From assembly GCA_963971285.1 (NCBI GenBank), contig OZ020259.1, positions 1,550,001 to 1,614,000 on the forward strand: 64,000 bases of DNA, read 5' to 3'. Both the position numbers and the translations under genes were made by a program. The notes under the pieces are model-generated. The model did no database searches, was not told the DNA's origin, and was given only the letters and a program-made list of their open reading frames with translations. The DNA comes from Astropecten irregularis (Eukaryota; Echinodermata; Asteroidea; Paxillosida; Astropectinidae). Positions 1-10,911 of this stretch are shown here, in pieces. Positions within the stretch are counted from its first letter, which is position 1. Every line of letters begins with the position of its first letter.

Positions 1-968
1 AGTTCTTGTTTTTAACAGAGGAGTTGCGTTTTCATTATAAAACGTGGACAAAACCAAAAAGCGAAAGTTTTGTAACTATGTTTTTGTTTGATATGTAGAG
101 AACACTCGTTTACCATCAGTTTTACACTTGTAGCATGCGCCCCGCCCACTCACCCTTTGTACGATATCAATCAATTATAAGCCTTGTGTTCAGATCTGCA
201 TAAACTTTAAGATGAACATTTACGATTTGTTTTTGTTTCCTCAATGGACACATTTTACACTGTATGATAAAAACTCACAATTTCTACGAAAGAATGGATT
301 TCTTTTTAAAATGCCGCAAAACTGCTTCTGCAATTATCGTCCATATTCACACTGAAGGGCGCCCTCTCTCGTATTGGTTGCTCCAAATTGTTTCCTTCGC
401 TGTGATGGAAACTTTTTAATAATTATGTCACTCTTAATGTAAATTCATTTATTATGATTACACATGTATATAATTCCTTTACTCACGGGAAAGACGGGAG
501 TCAGAATTAATTTGGGAATTATCTGCGTCTTGTATTATTTTTTAATAATTTTGTTTTATATATATTCGCTTTATTTTAAGTCTTACACCTTGAGTACATA
601 ATAAACCCGCTGGACAGTGTGCTGACGATAACTTTCTGCACCCAATATCGGGTTATCAACTAACAGTAATCTACAACATACTAGGGACTCAAAAACGGTT
701 AATATTATATTTTAGTTGTATTTTTTGTTTTATTTAATAACCGAAGTATCAGATGATTAATTTTAGCCGTGTTTTAGTAAAAGGTGTTATAATTATGATT
801 ATTATTATTTATGAAGTATTCTTGTATTCTATTAATGCTGTGTATGGAATATTAAACAGACGTTGTACGCGAGGCTGTACGTACGGTTGATTGTATAGGA
901 ATATTTTCGTGTTGTTTAGGTTTTTTTCTGTGTCCGTGGGCCGATTTAACAAGTCAATAAGATTGATC
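1..968. other. No gene seen
   Basis: AT-rich sequence with many stops in all frames. Some CCAAT and AATAAA motifs occur without context. It could be the distal 3' UTR or intron of an off-window gene, but nothing shows this. Confidence 0.5.
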
Positions 969-1333
969 TTAAAGGTGTTATCATACTTTGGTAAGAAACC
1001 AAAACAGAAATCTTTACAGATTTACCTATAACTTACAGGGTATGAAGATGGTGATGGTAGAGACATATTGTTAAAATGTTTCTGCCTGAAATGCTGTATT
1101 TATCCAGAAAAGTGTCAAACCAGTGACCAACATTATTTTTGATCTTTTAAAGATCAAAAATAAAAGAGAAAAGACTTAAGAAATACTGTGGCTGTTTTTC
1201 ACTGTTTTCTCAAAAAGTGGGCACCGTATGGGACTGAAGTTTTCACAGATGACTGTTACTGTATCTTCCTTGATATTTGTGCCCATGAATCTGTATTTCT
1301 TTGACAAAAACCAAAGTATGATACTACCTTTAA
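969..1333 (+). mobile_element. TTAA-flanked MITE, family A, copy 1
   Basis: Bounded by TTAA. Terminal repeat AGGTRRTATCATACTTTGG at the left and its complement at the right. The centre holds a palindrome of the type TTTGATCTTTTAAAGATCAAA. About 365 bp and no ORF. TTAA ends suggest mobilisation by a piggyBac-type transposase (inference). Confidence 0.85.
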
Positions 1334-3190
1334 GATTAATCTTGGTGCTTTTTGAAATCCAGCCCGTGTATTATAATAAGGTATGAGGTTTTGTGCATTG
1401 ATTATGTAACAGTGTCAAAGTTGTATTGCATCTTTTCTCTGTATTGAGATGTCAGTTCCTTACGCCATGGTGTTAGTTGTGTACACAACTTGTGCGTATT
1501 GGAGCGCCAAGCCTGCTGCTGCATTGAGACCAGTGGTTATTGTAAAATAGGATAAAAATAGCAGAAACTGGGATTTTCATGCACCAGTAGTTCACAGTTA
1601 CATGAGAAGGAATGCCACGCCCTTTATTTGGTGTGGAGAATCTTGTTCATCAAATGGCTGCAACACTGATGGCCTCTAGTTTCGATAGAATGTCTGTAAG
1701 GAGCGGCCCCTTGTCCACGGGCAAGGCACCTGTTAATACCTCCTCAAGGGAGGGGCGGGGAGACCATTCCCTCACGCTTGTTCAACACCAACGGCCTCTT
1801 CGCCGCAAAGTAAACTACGAATCACGGCAAGGTAACACTGTATTCCAAAATAATTGGGAAGAATTCCACTGACGGCCATCATTTGTGCACAAACCTATGG
1901 AACCGATAGAGGGCGTTTTGAACAAAATGGGTACCGCTGCATTCCAAGTGTATCATTGTAAGTAAAACTAAAACGCCATAAAGCTCACTTTTCAGACATG
2001 CTCCCCCAGTGTTACACAGCTGAGATTGAAGTTCATCATCATTTGTATCCAATAAGTTAACTCTTGGAGGATATAGGCCTAACCCTTTTTCCATAATGGC
2101 CGTCGGTGGAATTCTTAACCATTATTTTATCGGATCTCCCAGTGATATTATTTGTTTCGGTCTCTCGAATGAGTGGACACATGGTCAATGTCCTGGATGT
2201 GGGTTAATTGCGTTTAATAGCAATGAATCTTGCATGGAAATTGGAATTCAATGAACATTCACACTTTGTTAGTGTTCACCTGTAAGTGGTGGGAATCTGA
2301 ACAGCGCCCTCTAGGCTTCATACATTGTCTGATGGACCATGTATATGAACTATGCAGACTGTGAAACGGGCCGGGCCTTTTCCAGCCAACAAGTCAGTAC
2401 TAATGAAACAACTGATATTTGCTGTTTCTGATTTTTGTTCGGTTGTCATAGCCATACAAATGTGCAATATATTTTTTTCTCCATGCATAAAGCAAGACGG
2501 CCGTTGTGGTTTGTAATAGTTTGACTGTCATTGTGTGATACTACGTCTAGTTGGGCGGTGTGAGTACACCCTCGTATAGTGAACTCCCGTTAACATAGGA
2601 TTATCATCTTTTCAATCCATTGCTTGCCTTTCCAAAGAGCCACTCTGCCTCCCAAAACCACCGCCCCTTTAAACAAGAGCTCTGCTGAATTTATCCCCTG
2701 CAAAAATACATCATCCGTACAAGGCCCAGGAAGCCCAAATTGTGATGGTTTACCACCAACTGGCCCCGTCATAATACACGATCAAACTTGTAAAGGTTTA
2801 TGATACGACAGGTGCAGGGAGGGTGAGCTGAGATTATGAATACATCATAATGGTGCACCTGTCATATCAGCGGCTGTTTCATGTCTGTACATTTTATTTT
2901 GCACGAGTTCATGTTCTGTGATGGGTTTTTATACAGGCACGTGGGTGAATCTGCAATTTTTTTTCGTTTTTGTTTCAAATTTCGTTTTATTTTGGCAAAG
3001 TTGCGAAAACTGAAAACAGGGAACGAAAATTAACAGTACTGATATAAGTCCGAATTTGATCTGACTTTTATTTTCTGTTTTACTTTCGAGGATCATGCAA
3101 TATATATCATATATAGTCATTACCTAGTGTATATTGTAATGTGTGTTCACTCCATGGTCGTGTGTGCTTTTTGACAAGTTTCATGTGGCT
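1334..3190. other. No gene seen
   Basis: Only short frames without family resemblance. CTCF-like AGCGCCCTCTAGG lies at 2,303-2,315 and TAGAGGGCG at 1,906. Confidence 0.5.
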
Positions 3191-3282
3191 GTTTAGCACA
3201 GGAAACTTGCTTAGCACGTGAGACTTGCTAAGCACTTGCTAAGCACAGGAAACTTGCTTAGCACAGGAAACTTGCTAAGCAC
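3191..3282. repeat. Short tandem array of a CTTAGCACAGGAAACTTG unit
   Basis: About five imperfect copies of an 18-20 bp unit. The CTTAGCAC core matches the subterminal motif of family C MITEs. A family C-like remnant follows to about 3,480. Confidence 0.7.
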
Positions 3283-3928
3283 ATATTTAATGTCTCGCTC
3301 GCCAACAAATCCAAATCGAATTTCAACACGGTAGGCCTATCTATTGTTTGTGACGGACAGTAAGGCATTTGTAGCTTAGCATGAAAAATCCCCTAAGCAT
3401 GTTAGCAGGCAAAGCAATTATCAAGGAAGACATATTCGCGCTTAGCATTTTGTGTGCCGTTGTGCTTAGCAGGTGTTTCCTACCTCCATGAGTACGAGAA
3501 ACAGCGTGACCCTCACTTTCTTGCACTCTTCCAAAATTTGCACATGAAATTGCCGCTGCATTGAGCTGAAGACTTGGCCGATGTGTGCAAGATTTCACTG
3601 TCACTATGCGCACTGCTCAACCAGATCGTCTCATTGCGGTCTCCTGGTTGGTTCGCCTGGGTTTCCGATGCATGAAACTGTTGGTGGCCGACCAACGCTG
3701 CCCTTCTCCGCTCGAGACAATAAATATAAAGTTTTAACACGGTGATCAATCTTTCTCTGTTGTGGACACTTCCTGTTGAGGGGTATTTGGGAGGGAGAGA
3801 GATTTTTCAATAATCGCACCTGTGCAAGATGTGGCAAGGCCTAGACGTGAGACGTCCATGACATGGCCAGATGGTTGCTTAAACTTAAAGCAAATAATTT
3901 TTTCTGACAACTCGTGTGTTTTTGTTTC

Positions 3929-4212
3929 TTAAAGGTACAGTACATGATTGGTAACATACCCAAACAGAAGTGTTCACAGATGTACGTGTAACTTTCAGGA
4001 TATGAAGATGGTGCTCGTAGAAACATAACTGTTAAAATATTTCCGCCTGAATTGGTGTATTTATCCGGATGTCAGTTAAACAAAGACAATAGTTTTGATC
4101 TCGGGGTAAGATCAAAACCATTCTTTATGTTTTATAAGAATAATTTAGTCGGGTTTTCGCTATTTTCTCGGGACTCTGATTGTCGATTGAGCTCATTTTG
4201 CAGCAGTTTATC
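3929..4212 (+). mobile_element. Family B MITE
   Basis: Left terminus AGGTACAGTACATGATTGG after TTAA. The interior (ACTTTCAGGATATGAAGATG; CCGCCTGAATTGGTGTATTT) is homologous to family A. The central hairpin is a different one (TTTTGATCTCGGGGTAAGATCAAAA). The right end is lost. Confidence 0.7.
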
Positions 4213-6241
4213 AATTGTAATATCAAATTGTTTAAACCCAGTCACCGTGATTACAAAACATATCAAATACATAGTTTCAAAATTAAATACCGACGACTGT
4301 TTTCAACAGCTTTCAGATTCGACCAGTCTAGCATGAAATGAGCCCTTCCGGTCATTTCGGTTCATTCAGACATGCAACAGGTTTTTCCCCAGTTAATTAA
4401 TGCTCACCATCCGTTGCAAAGTGCCGCTTCCTTTGAAAGGACAATTGGACAATGTACGGTACAGGTGATGGTTAACTTTTAAAAAGAAATATTTTTATAG
4501 AATTAAGTGATTTCAAGTCATCGCGGTTGTAATTTATCGGAGTTTGTATTGAAAACGACGAGGAAATAGAAATCAACCCACACTCCCTGGGGCAAGTTTC
4601 CTCACAAAGTTTTATAGGAGGGACCCTCGGTACACGTTGTTTCATCATTTCATGTGGGTATGCTCGGGACCGATGCACCATGTACAACTAACGTTGTAAA
4701 GCGCCTCGTTTCAAATTGAATGTCCAAAAGGAAGGATTTGAAAGGTGTATATTATACACTTATGTTAATTGGCGGCTTCCAAATTATTCTAGCTGATAAA
4801 AAACGTAAACTATTACATTGATAGAGGTAAATATCGAACGTTTCTCTCGTTGTAAAGAAACACACAAAGAGCAAACAAATGTAAACAAGAAAATAAGTAT
4901 ATATATATAGGCATACAGTTCAAGAAACAGTTGAACAAATAGGTGAATTTAAACTAAAATGCAAAATAAAACAAACCAGAACAATAACCAAAACACAACC
5001 AAAGGAACCTAAAAACACCGATAACAATTATTTCCTTTTCCCATAGTTTTTATAAATTCAGGTCTGATTTTTTTCTCTTATAGTTCATCAAGTCGATAAA
5101 CTAATTGTTGTCTTATTCATTAATATGTATTTCATATTTTCTCTCATGTTGATGTGGGGTCTGTGAAATAGACTGGTACCAATGACCGCAGTACTTTTCG
5201 TCATTGTAATACATATATTGTCGTCGGTGGATGCGATGGCCCAACGTACATTACATGCATATTACAACCGGCAATCTTTGAATTTGAAACTGGAACGTTT
5301 CAAGTACGAAAACGTCCCAGATTGTCACAGAGATGGTTGCAGTGGTGAAACAATGACCTCCGGAACGCTGTAAATGATACACTTTAAACTCTACCACTTC
5401 ATAGCTATTATTGTTCCCCATATGCCTTGTTGACCCACGGGAGCACTGGTAGCTAACTCAAGTGCAATACTTACTGACAATGAGCTAACGAGAGTAAGAG
5501 GGGTAATTGTTGATTCGGCTCAAATTTTGTGCAATCTAATCTCGAGTTGTGGTCAGATGTGCTTGACCAGAAACAACAGTTTCTTTAGAAGAAACAATTC
5601 AATTATAAAATCAGGGGGAAAAGGTCAACGAGCATGCGTCATACACGCTATTATATCCTGCCACAATTGTATCTAACGGCATTGAAATGCGAACTCCTGA
5701 CATCGTGGACAATGCGCCATCTGCTTTCGCTTGTTAATAGATTATACACAATTTACTAATTGATAACACGCGGTTGGAACTAGTTCTCTTGTTTCGTCCT
5801 TCCCCTTATTTAGCTGGCACAATTTAGTAACTTTAGTAGCAGTTGAACTAGCTCCGTGTTTGATAAAAAGCTTGGCGTGAACCGGCGCGTGGCCAGCGGG
5901 TGATCCGGCTCGCTTTTGCCCCCGGACGTGTGGCACCTGACACCGTCCGGCCACGTTATCTTATCGCTTTCAAGAAGTTGTCAACACGGTGAGAGGGAAA
6001 AATCATCTACCACCAAAGAAAAAGAATGACCTGTCTACAGGCTATACGTTAGGGCAATTATTAATTAATAAAGTTACGGAGTCGAGGTGTTTAGAAGTAA
6101 TAAGAGAGGGTTTTGTAGGACCATTGAGGAAAGAAGAGAATGGTATAGGACTGTGCTTGGTGGAGGAAACCTTACCACGCGTACTGTTCAAGCTGTACCG
6201 ACCACATTTCACAAAAAAGACGGAATTAAGCCTGGCAAAAT
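4213..6241. other. No gene supported
   Basis: AT-rich and non-repetitive as far as I can see. A 103-codon frame at 5,989-6,300 begins at GTG and runs into the palindrome; it has no recognisable domain. Confidence 0.5.
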
Positions 6242-6321
6242 TATGGCGTGCAAAGTTAACATTTAATCCCGGAATAGAGATATCTCTATTCTGGGATTAA
6301 ATGTTAACTTTGCACGCCATA
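6242..6321. repeat. 80-bp near-perfect palindrome
   Basis: Left arm TATGGCGTGCAAAGTTAACA onward pairs with the right arm through the centre GAGATATCTC. All 40 pairs match except one G/A position that is G-U compatible in RNA. There is no spacer. It may be a hairpin RNA source or a minimal foldback element. Confidence 0.9.
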
Positions 6322-6784
6322 CAAAATCCACGTTGTCAATTCAAAAACAGGAATTAACTCCAAATGGCAAGCCTTTAAACAGATATGACGTCACTCATTG
6401 CAGGCTGATTTTTTCCCTTTAGTCTATACTATTATAGACAAAGGAACAGGTGGAGGTAGACGAACCTTTGTTGTAGCTATCTGACGTGCAGGGATGAGGT
6501 TTAAATGGGTGTTAGATATGGATTGACCTAAGATGCAATTGGCCTGTTCGTTTTTGACGGTTCCCGCAATCAATAAAACAAAAAAAGTTAATTCAGTCAG
6601 TTTCCCTAGTGGTTATTTGATGATAATATTGATTAAAAAGCCGCATCCTCTTTGAGTGATCCTCCATGTACTGTTTCTCAGGTTGCAGCGTTGCTGTGAG
6701 TATCGATACAAATTACCCTTGGGATATAGCGTTATGCGAGTGGCTTCATGGCATCTGACTGCCAAACGAACAAATGATTATAAT

Positions 6785-6925
6785 TGACTATAAGGGACAC
6801 CACCAACATAGGGATGGCTCAGTTGGTAAGAGCGCCCGGTACGGTGTTCCTGAGATCGCTGGTTCGAATCCCGCTACAGTCAAATTTTCTGTGTTCACTT
6901 TTCAATGACTTGGGGCCTAAAACTC
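6785..6925 (+). mobile_element. tRNA-derived SINE head
   Basis: A-box-like TGGCTCAGTTGG at 6,815-6,826 and B box GGTTCGAATCC at 6,861-6,871. The anticodon and acceptor arms are not tRNA-like, and the unit recurs at 20,770 and 24,100-24,620, so it is a SINE rather than a tRNA gene. Confidence 0.7.
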
Positions 6926-7159
6926 AAGAAGAGTAGAGTAAAAACACATCAACAACAAAAATCATCAACAAAATGTACCTAGTTTGGTTAAGCGCTCGTC
7001 CGAACTAATTTATTCATTTATTCATTAATTCATTTTACGGCCCATTTACGGAAGACTAGTCAAGCTTGAACTTGAAACTCTTGAATTAAAGTCCATCACA
7101 TAGCAACCACAGAGATCCAACCAAACAAATAGTATAAAAGGAGATGAATTAAATGATGA

Positions 7160-7544
7160 CGTGGGAATATTGGTTCGCATGATCTCCCCTCCTGCTGTCC
7201 CCCACCCCCTCCCCACCCCTATATCTTCCCTTCTATCTCTTTCCTCTGCCAAGCTTCTCAGCTAACGACAGGTGGTTTCCCACAGTCCGTCAAGCCTCGC
7301 TCTGCTAGGCCCACACTCTATCCCCCAGGCACGTCACGGTGGTAAAAACAGAGATGTCCCTTCCTCCAACCAAAAAAAAAAATATTACAAAACAAAAATT
7401 GAGGAGAAACTCCAAAAAATGAATAAAAATGAAATACCCGCTGCCTTCCTGGCGGTGAAGCGGCCATCAGGGCGTGATGGTATGCGGGCCTGCTGTGCGT
7501 TCCGCCCGGTTGAACCCTCACAAAGGACCGCTACGTTTCCCACG
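7160..7544. promoter_or_regulatory. Three RBPJ/Su(H)-type sites downstream of Hey
   Basis: CGTGGGAA at 7,160-7,167, TTCCCACA at 7,277-7,284 and TTCCCACG at 7,537-7,544, in a non-repetitive pyrimidine-rich stretch 3.4 kb past the Hey stop. Candidate Notch-responsive element (inference). Confidence 0.4.
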
Positions 7545-7607
7545 CTCCCCCCACGCGCAGCGCATCGCTCTTTTTTTATAAATTTTTTTTCTCTCGGATT
7601 TGGCGTT

Positions 7608-7971
7608 TTAAAGGTAATATCATACTTTGGTTTTGTCAAAGAAATACAGATTAATGGGTAAAAATATCAAGACAGATACAGTAACAGTCTTCTGTGAAAA
7701 TTTCAGACCCTCGGATGCCCACGTTTTGAGAAAACAGTGAAGAACAGCCACAGTATTTCTTATAAGTCTTTTCTCTTTTTTTTTTTTATTTTAAAAGATC
7801 AAAAAGATTTTCGGTCGTTGTTTTACTAATTTCTGGATAAATACACCATTTTAGGCGGAAACATTTTAACGGTATGTTTCTACCACCACCATCTTCATAC
7901 CCTGTAAGTTTTACATAAATCTGTGAACATTTCTGTTTTGGTTTCTTACCAAAGTATGATACTACCTTTAA
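7608..7971 (-). mobile_element. TTAA-flanked MITE, family A, copy 2
   Basis: Full-length copy (364 bp) in reverse orientation to copy 1, with the same termini and TTAA borders. It contains CAGATACAGTAACAGTC near the left end, as in the other reverse copies. Confidence 0.85.
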
Positions 7972-8907
7972 TGCGATCGAGTGTTTCTAAGTTCCCACCT
8001 TCTTGCAAAAATGTTTGAAAGCACGCAGCTAAAAACAGCTTCATACATAAGACCTTGTGTCTCTCTCCCCCTTCCTCTCCCCCTCCCCAAAAAAAGGTTT
8101 CTGACACCCCGCTAGGTCGTGGCATTGGGGACGATTTTCTGGGGGCAATTGTTTGCCTGAACGCGGGCTCCAAAAATAACAATACAAAGCCCAAAAATAA
8201 TATTCAACAAAATCCTACAATCCTTTATTTTGTCCGGTAAAAAATTGGAGCAGATCAGTCAAATCAGCGGGTGGCATGAACTTTTTCCTCTGTGTGTGCA
8301 TCTGTTCCTTTGTGACCGAATTTGAGGGCGTGGGGGGCATCTAGAAGAAACATAACCTATTTTCAGTGGCCATTCGTAACAATGCGATCACAGCAAGCCT
8401 GTTAAATTGTAATCATTATGAAGACCAGATTTTTTTGTTATGGTTCACTTTTCGTACTCTTGTCATTTTTTTTTTCAAGCCGTTGCATTCTCATCCACTA
8501 AAATATTCGATATCCTTTCTCGATGTGAATTTTTTTTTTATTTAAGCAAATCTTTGGCCAGTTGCTGATTAACAACAAATTATTGCGGTTTTTTTTTTAC
8601 TTTTAAACTACTAATGAACTAAAGTTAATTATACCCCCTCTATTGGCCTTTTCGGGAAAGGCCTTTGTTTGTAATAGGCATCTGTAACCGTTTTTGTAAT
8701 TTCGGCGTACGTCTGGCCCCGTCTTGGCTTCATTTTCAGGCGTTTTAAAGTAACAAACATCAACTTGATAAAGACTGTTTGGCTGTGCCGTTCCGAAATG
8801 TAGATCCTGTTTTAACCATGGGGAAACGGAGATTCACAGCCTTTAGCAATAAGCCATAGAGTTTCAGAAAGTAGCAAGTGTATATGAAAAAAGACCGAAG
8901 CAAACCT
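7972..8907. other. No gene seen
   Basis: AT-rich with several T runs and no repeats recognised beyond these. Confidence 0.5.
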
Positions 8908-9160
8908 GGGGGCCAATTTCACGGCTCTGCTTAGCACAAACATTTGCTACCCATGAAATTTCTCTCTTAATAAAATAAAACAGGGTTAACAACCAAATTT
9001 CCATGTGTTGTGTATCACTTGTGATTGCTCTTTGGCTGTTGTTTGCTGACCATGCATGGATATCAAATGGAGTTTTTGATGGTGGTTTGTTTGATTGGAC
9101 AAGACATGTTGTGCTAAGCATTTTTTGTGCGCTTAGTAGCAGCTCAATGAGCTTGGCCCC
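8908..9160. mobile_element. Family C MITE (GGGGCCAATTTCA termini)
   Basis: Left end GGGGCCAATTTCACGGC followed by TGCTTAGCAC. The right end is the degenerate complement finishing GGCCCC. The interior contains the shared block with TCACTTGTGATTGCTCTTTGG. About 250 bp, no ORF. Confidence 0.7.
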
Positions 9161-10911
9161 ATGTCTTTGGTAGAAAAGCAACAGTGGTAATTATAACTGT
9201 TTGAGTGACTTTACCCCAGACACGGAGTAGTGTGTCACAGACATCTCTTGGGCCCAATCTCCTTTTATACCCATAATTCATAGACCATTTCACAGACCCC
9301 ACCCCCTACACGCCCCGCCCCTCAAGGGCAATACAATCCAAACAACTAAATCTGAAATAATGAAAACTCCTTAAAGCATTATTTTCCTGTTCATTAATTT
9401 TTTTATTCTTACATTTCAGCATTTTCGATGTAAATATATGCATATAAAAATCATGTGAGAAAAAAACAACAACGGAACGTTTATCCGTCTTATCACTAAA
9501 AAATGGCGGCGACTGATTATCAAAATTTCTATGATGACCGCAGAATTTTTTTTTCAAATATTGACAAATAAGGCAACGAAGAACATACTTCAGAAATTGT
9601 CACATTCTAAGAATTTTGAACACAGATCTGTCATTTAAATCTTAATGGATAAACTTGTGACATTTTTTTTTCAGGGATGCTGGGCATTCTTTTGCAACTC
9701 ATTATGGATGGATTATCTCAAATACCAGATTATCCTAGATTATCATATGAATAGCGATTATTAGCGATTAGATTAAAGAATATCGACAGTGGTTATCATC
9801 GATTGTCATAAATTAGCATATATCTGCATATATTAGCATAAATTATCGAACATTTGCATCTTGGCTCATAAAACATAATATTCACAGAGATAAAAAAGGA
9901 GCACTGGTAAGGCCATACTTCTTATCTGTGAAATAATTTTGGATTTTGTTTTATTATTAAAATTATTAGCGACACATGGCGGTGATTTAGTGAGATATTT
10001 GGGTCAAACTTGGTAGACTTGGTCATAAGAAAAAACACGCTAAGCGATGTACACAAAGAACTTCAATAAATAAAAATATTTACAGAAAATTACAAAAATG
10101 CTAAAAAACATTCGGTGATTAATATTCACGTTGCCATGGCGACCGTGTTAATTAACCACCCTCCAGTGACTGTTACGTATATATAATATGTATATATATT
10201 AAATTCACTCTGAGTGAAAATTGAAAAGATGTTACGTAATAGCCGCGCACATTGGAATGTATTTCATTCAGTTAATTATTTCATAAAACGGATACAAACA
10301 AATAAATAAATAAATAAGTGAAATAGTAGACTTTTATTAAATGGATAAAGTAAATAATAATTTCTCGCCTTAATATTATAAATCAATAAGTAGGACCAGT
10401 AAAATATTTGTGCGAACATCTGAACGAACAGATTTCGATTAATAAATTAACATTTGATATTGTTTTTCTTGAACGCTTAAGTTTCGGAAGGTTTGTATGT
10501 TTACAAAAATGTACTTAAAAACATACAAAATACAAAGTCATAAATAGAAATTATATAAACGTTATTTCATACTGGATTGAGCAATTAACCACGAAATAAT
10601 TGTACAAAAAAATTTAAAGTTCTAAAAAACCCGAAAGTAGCACCTCTTTTCAAAGAATGCTTTGACTTGTGTGAAGTCGAATGATCCTTAAGCCTAGCTC
10701 ATGAATTCAAGTTATGAATCTTAGTATGGCGGGCCACTTGTGACAAAATTATGTAACGGCGAACGGTGCTACTTTCATTGAGGTAACTTTTTCTTTAGAG
10801 TTATAATCAGAGATTATGCGAACCGTTTTCCATCGGCTTTAGGAAGAGTTCCGGAAGGTCAGAGGTCAGAGTTCAGAGTTCAGGAGGCTGGGGATTTGGA
10901 TGTGTGTTTGA
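9161..10911. other. Hey 3' flank
   Basis: Very AT-rich. The first 0.6 kb next to the stop is probably Hey 3' UTR. 9,700-9,870 has repeated GATTATC and ATTAGCATA words. No other gene. Confidence 0.5.
10333..10338 (-). terminator. Candidate Hey polyadenylation signal
   Basis: AATAAA on the minus strand (TTTATT on the plus strand), about 575 nt downstream of the Hey stop codon. No closer canonical hexamer was seen on that strand, so the 3' UTR may be about 0.6 kb. Confidence 0.3.

Noticed and set aside
3191..3282. CRISPR-like spaced repeats
   Set aside because: Units are contiguous with no unique spacers, in eukaryotic DNA.
5989..6300. 103-codon frame before the palindrome
   Set aside because: It starts at GTG, shows no domain and ends inside the palindrome.
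6811..6885. Possible tRNA gene
   Set aside because: A and B boxes are present but arms do not pair, and copies recur with shared flanks, so it is a SINE.
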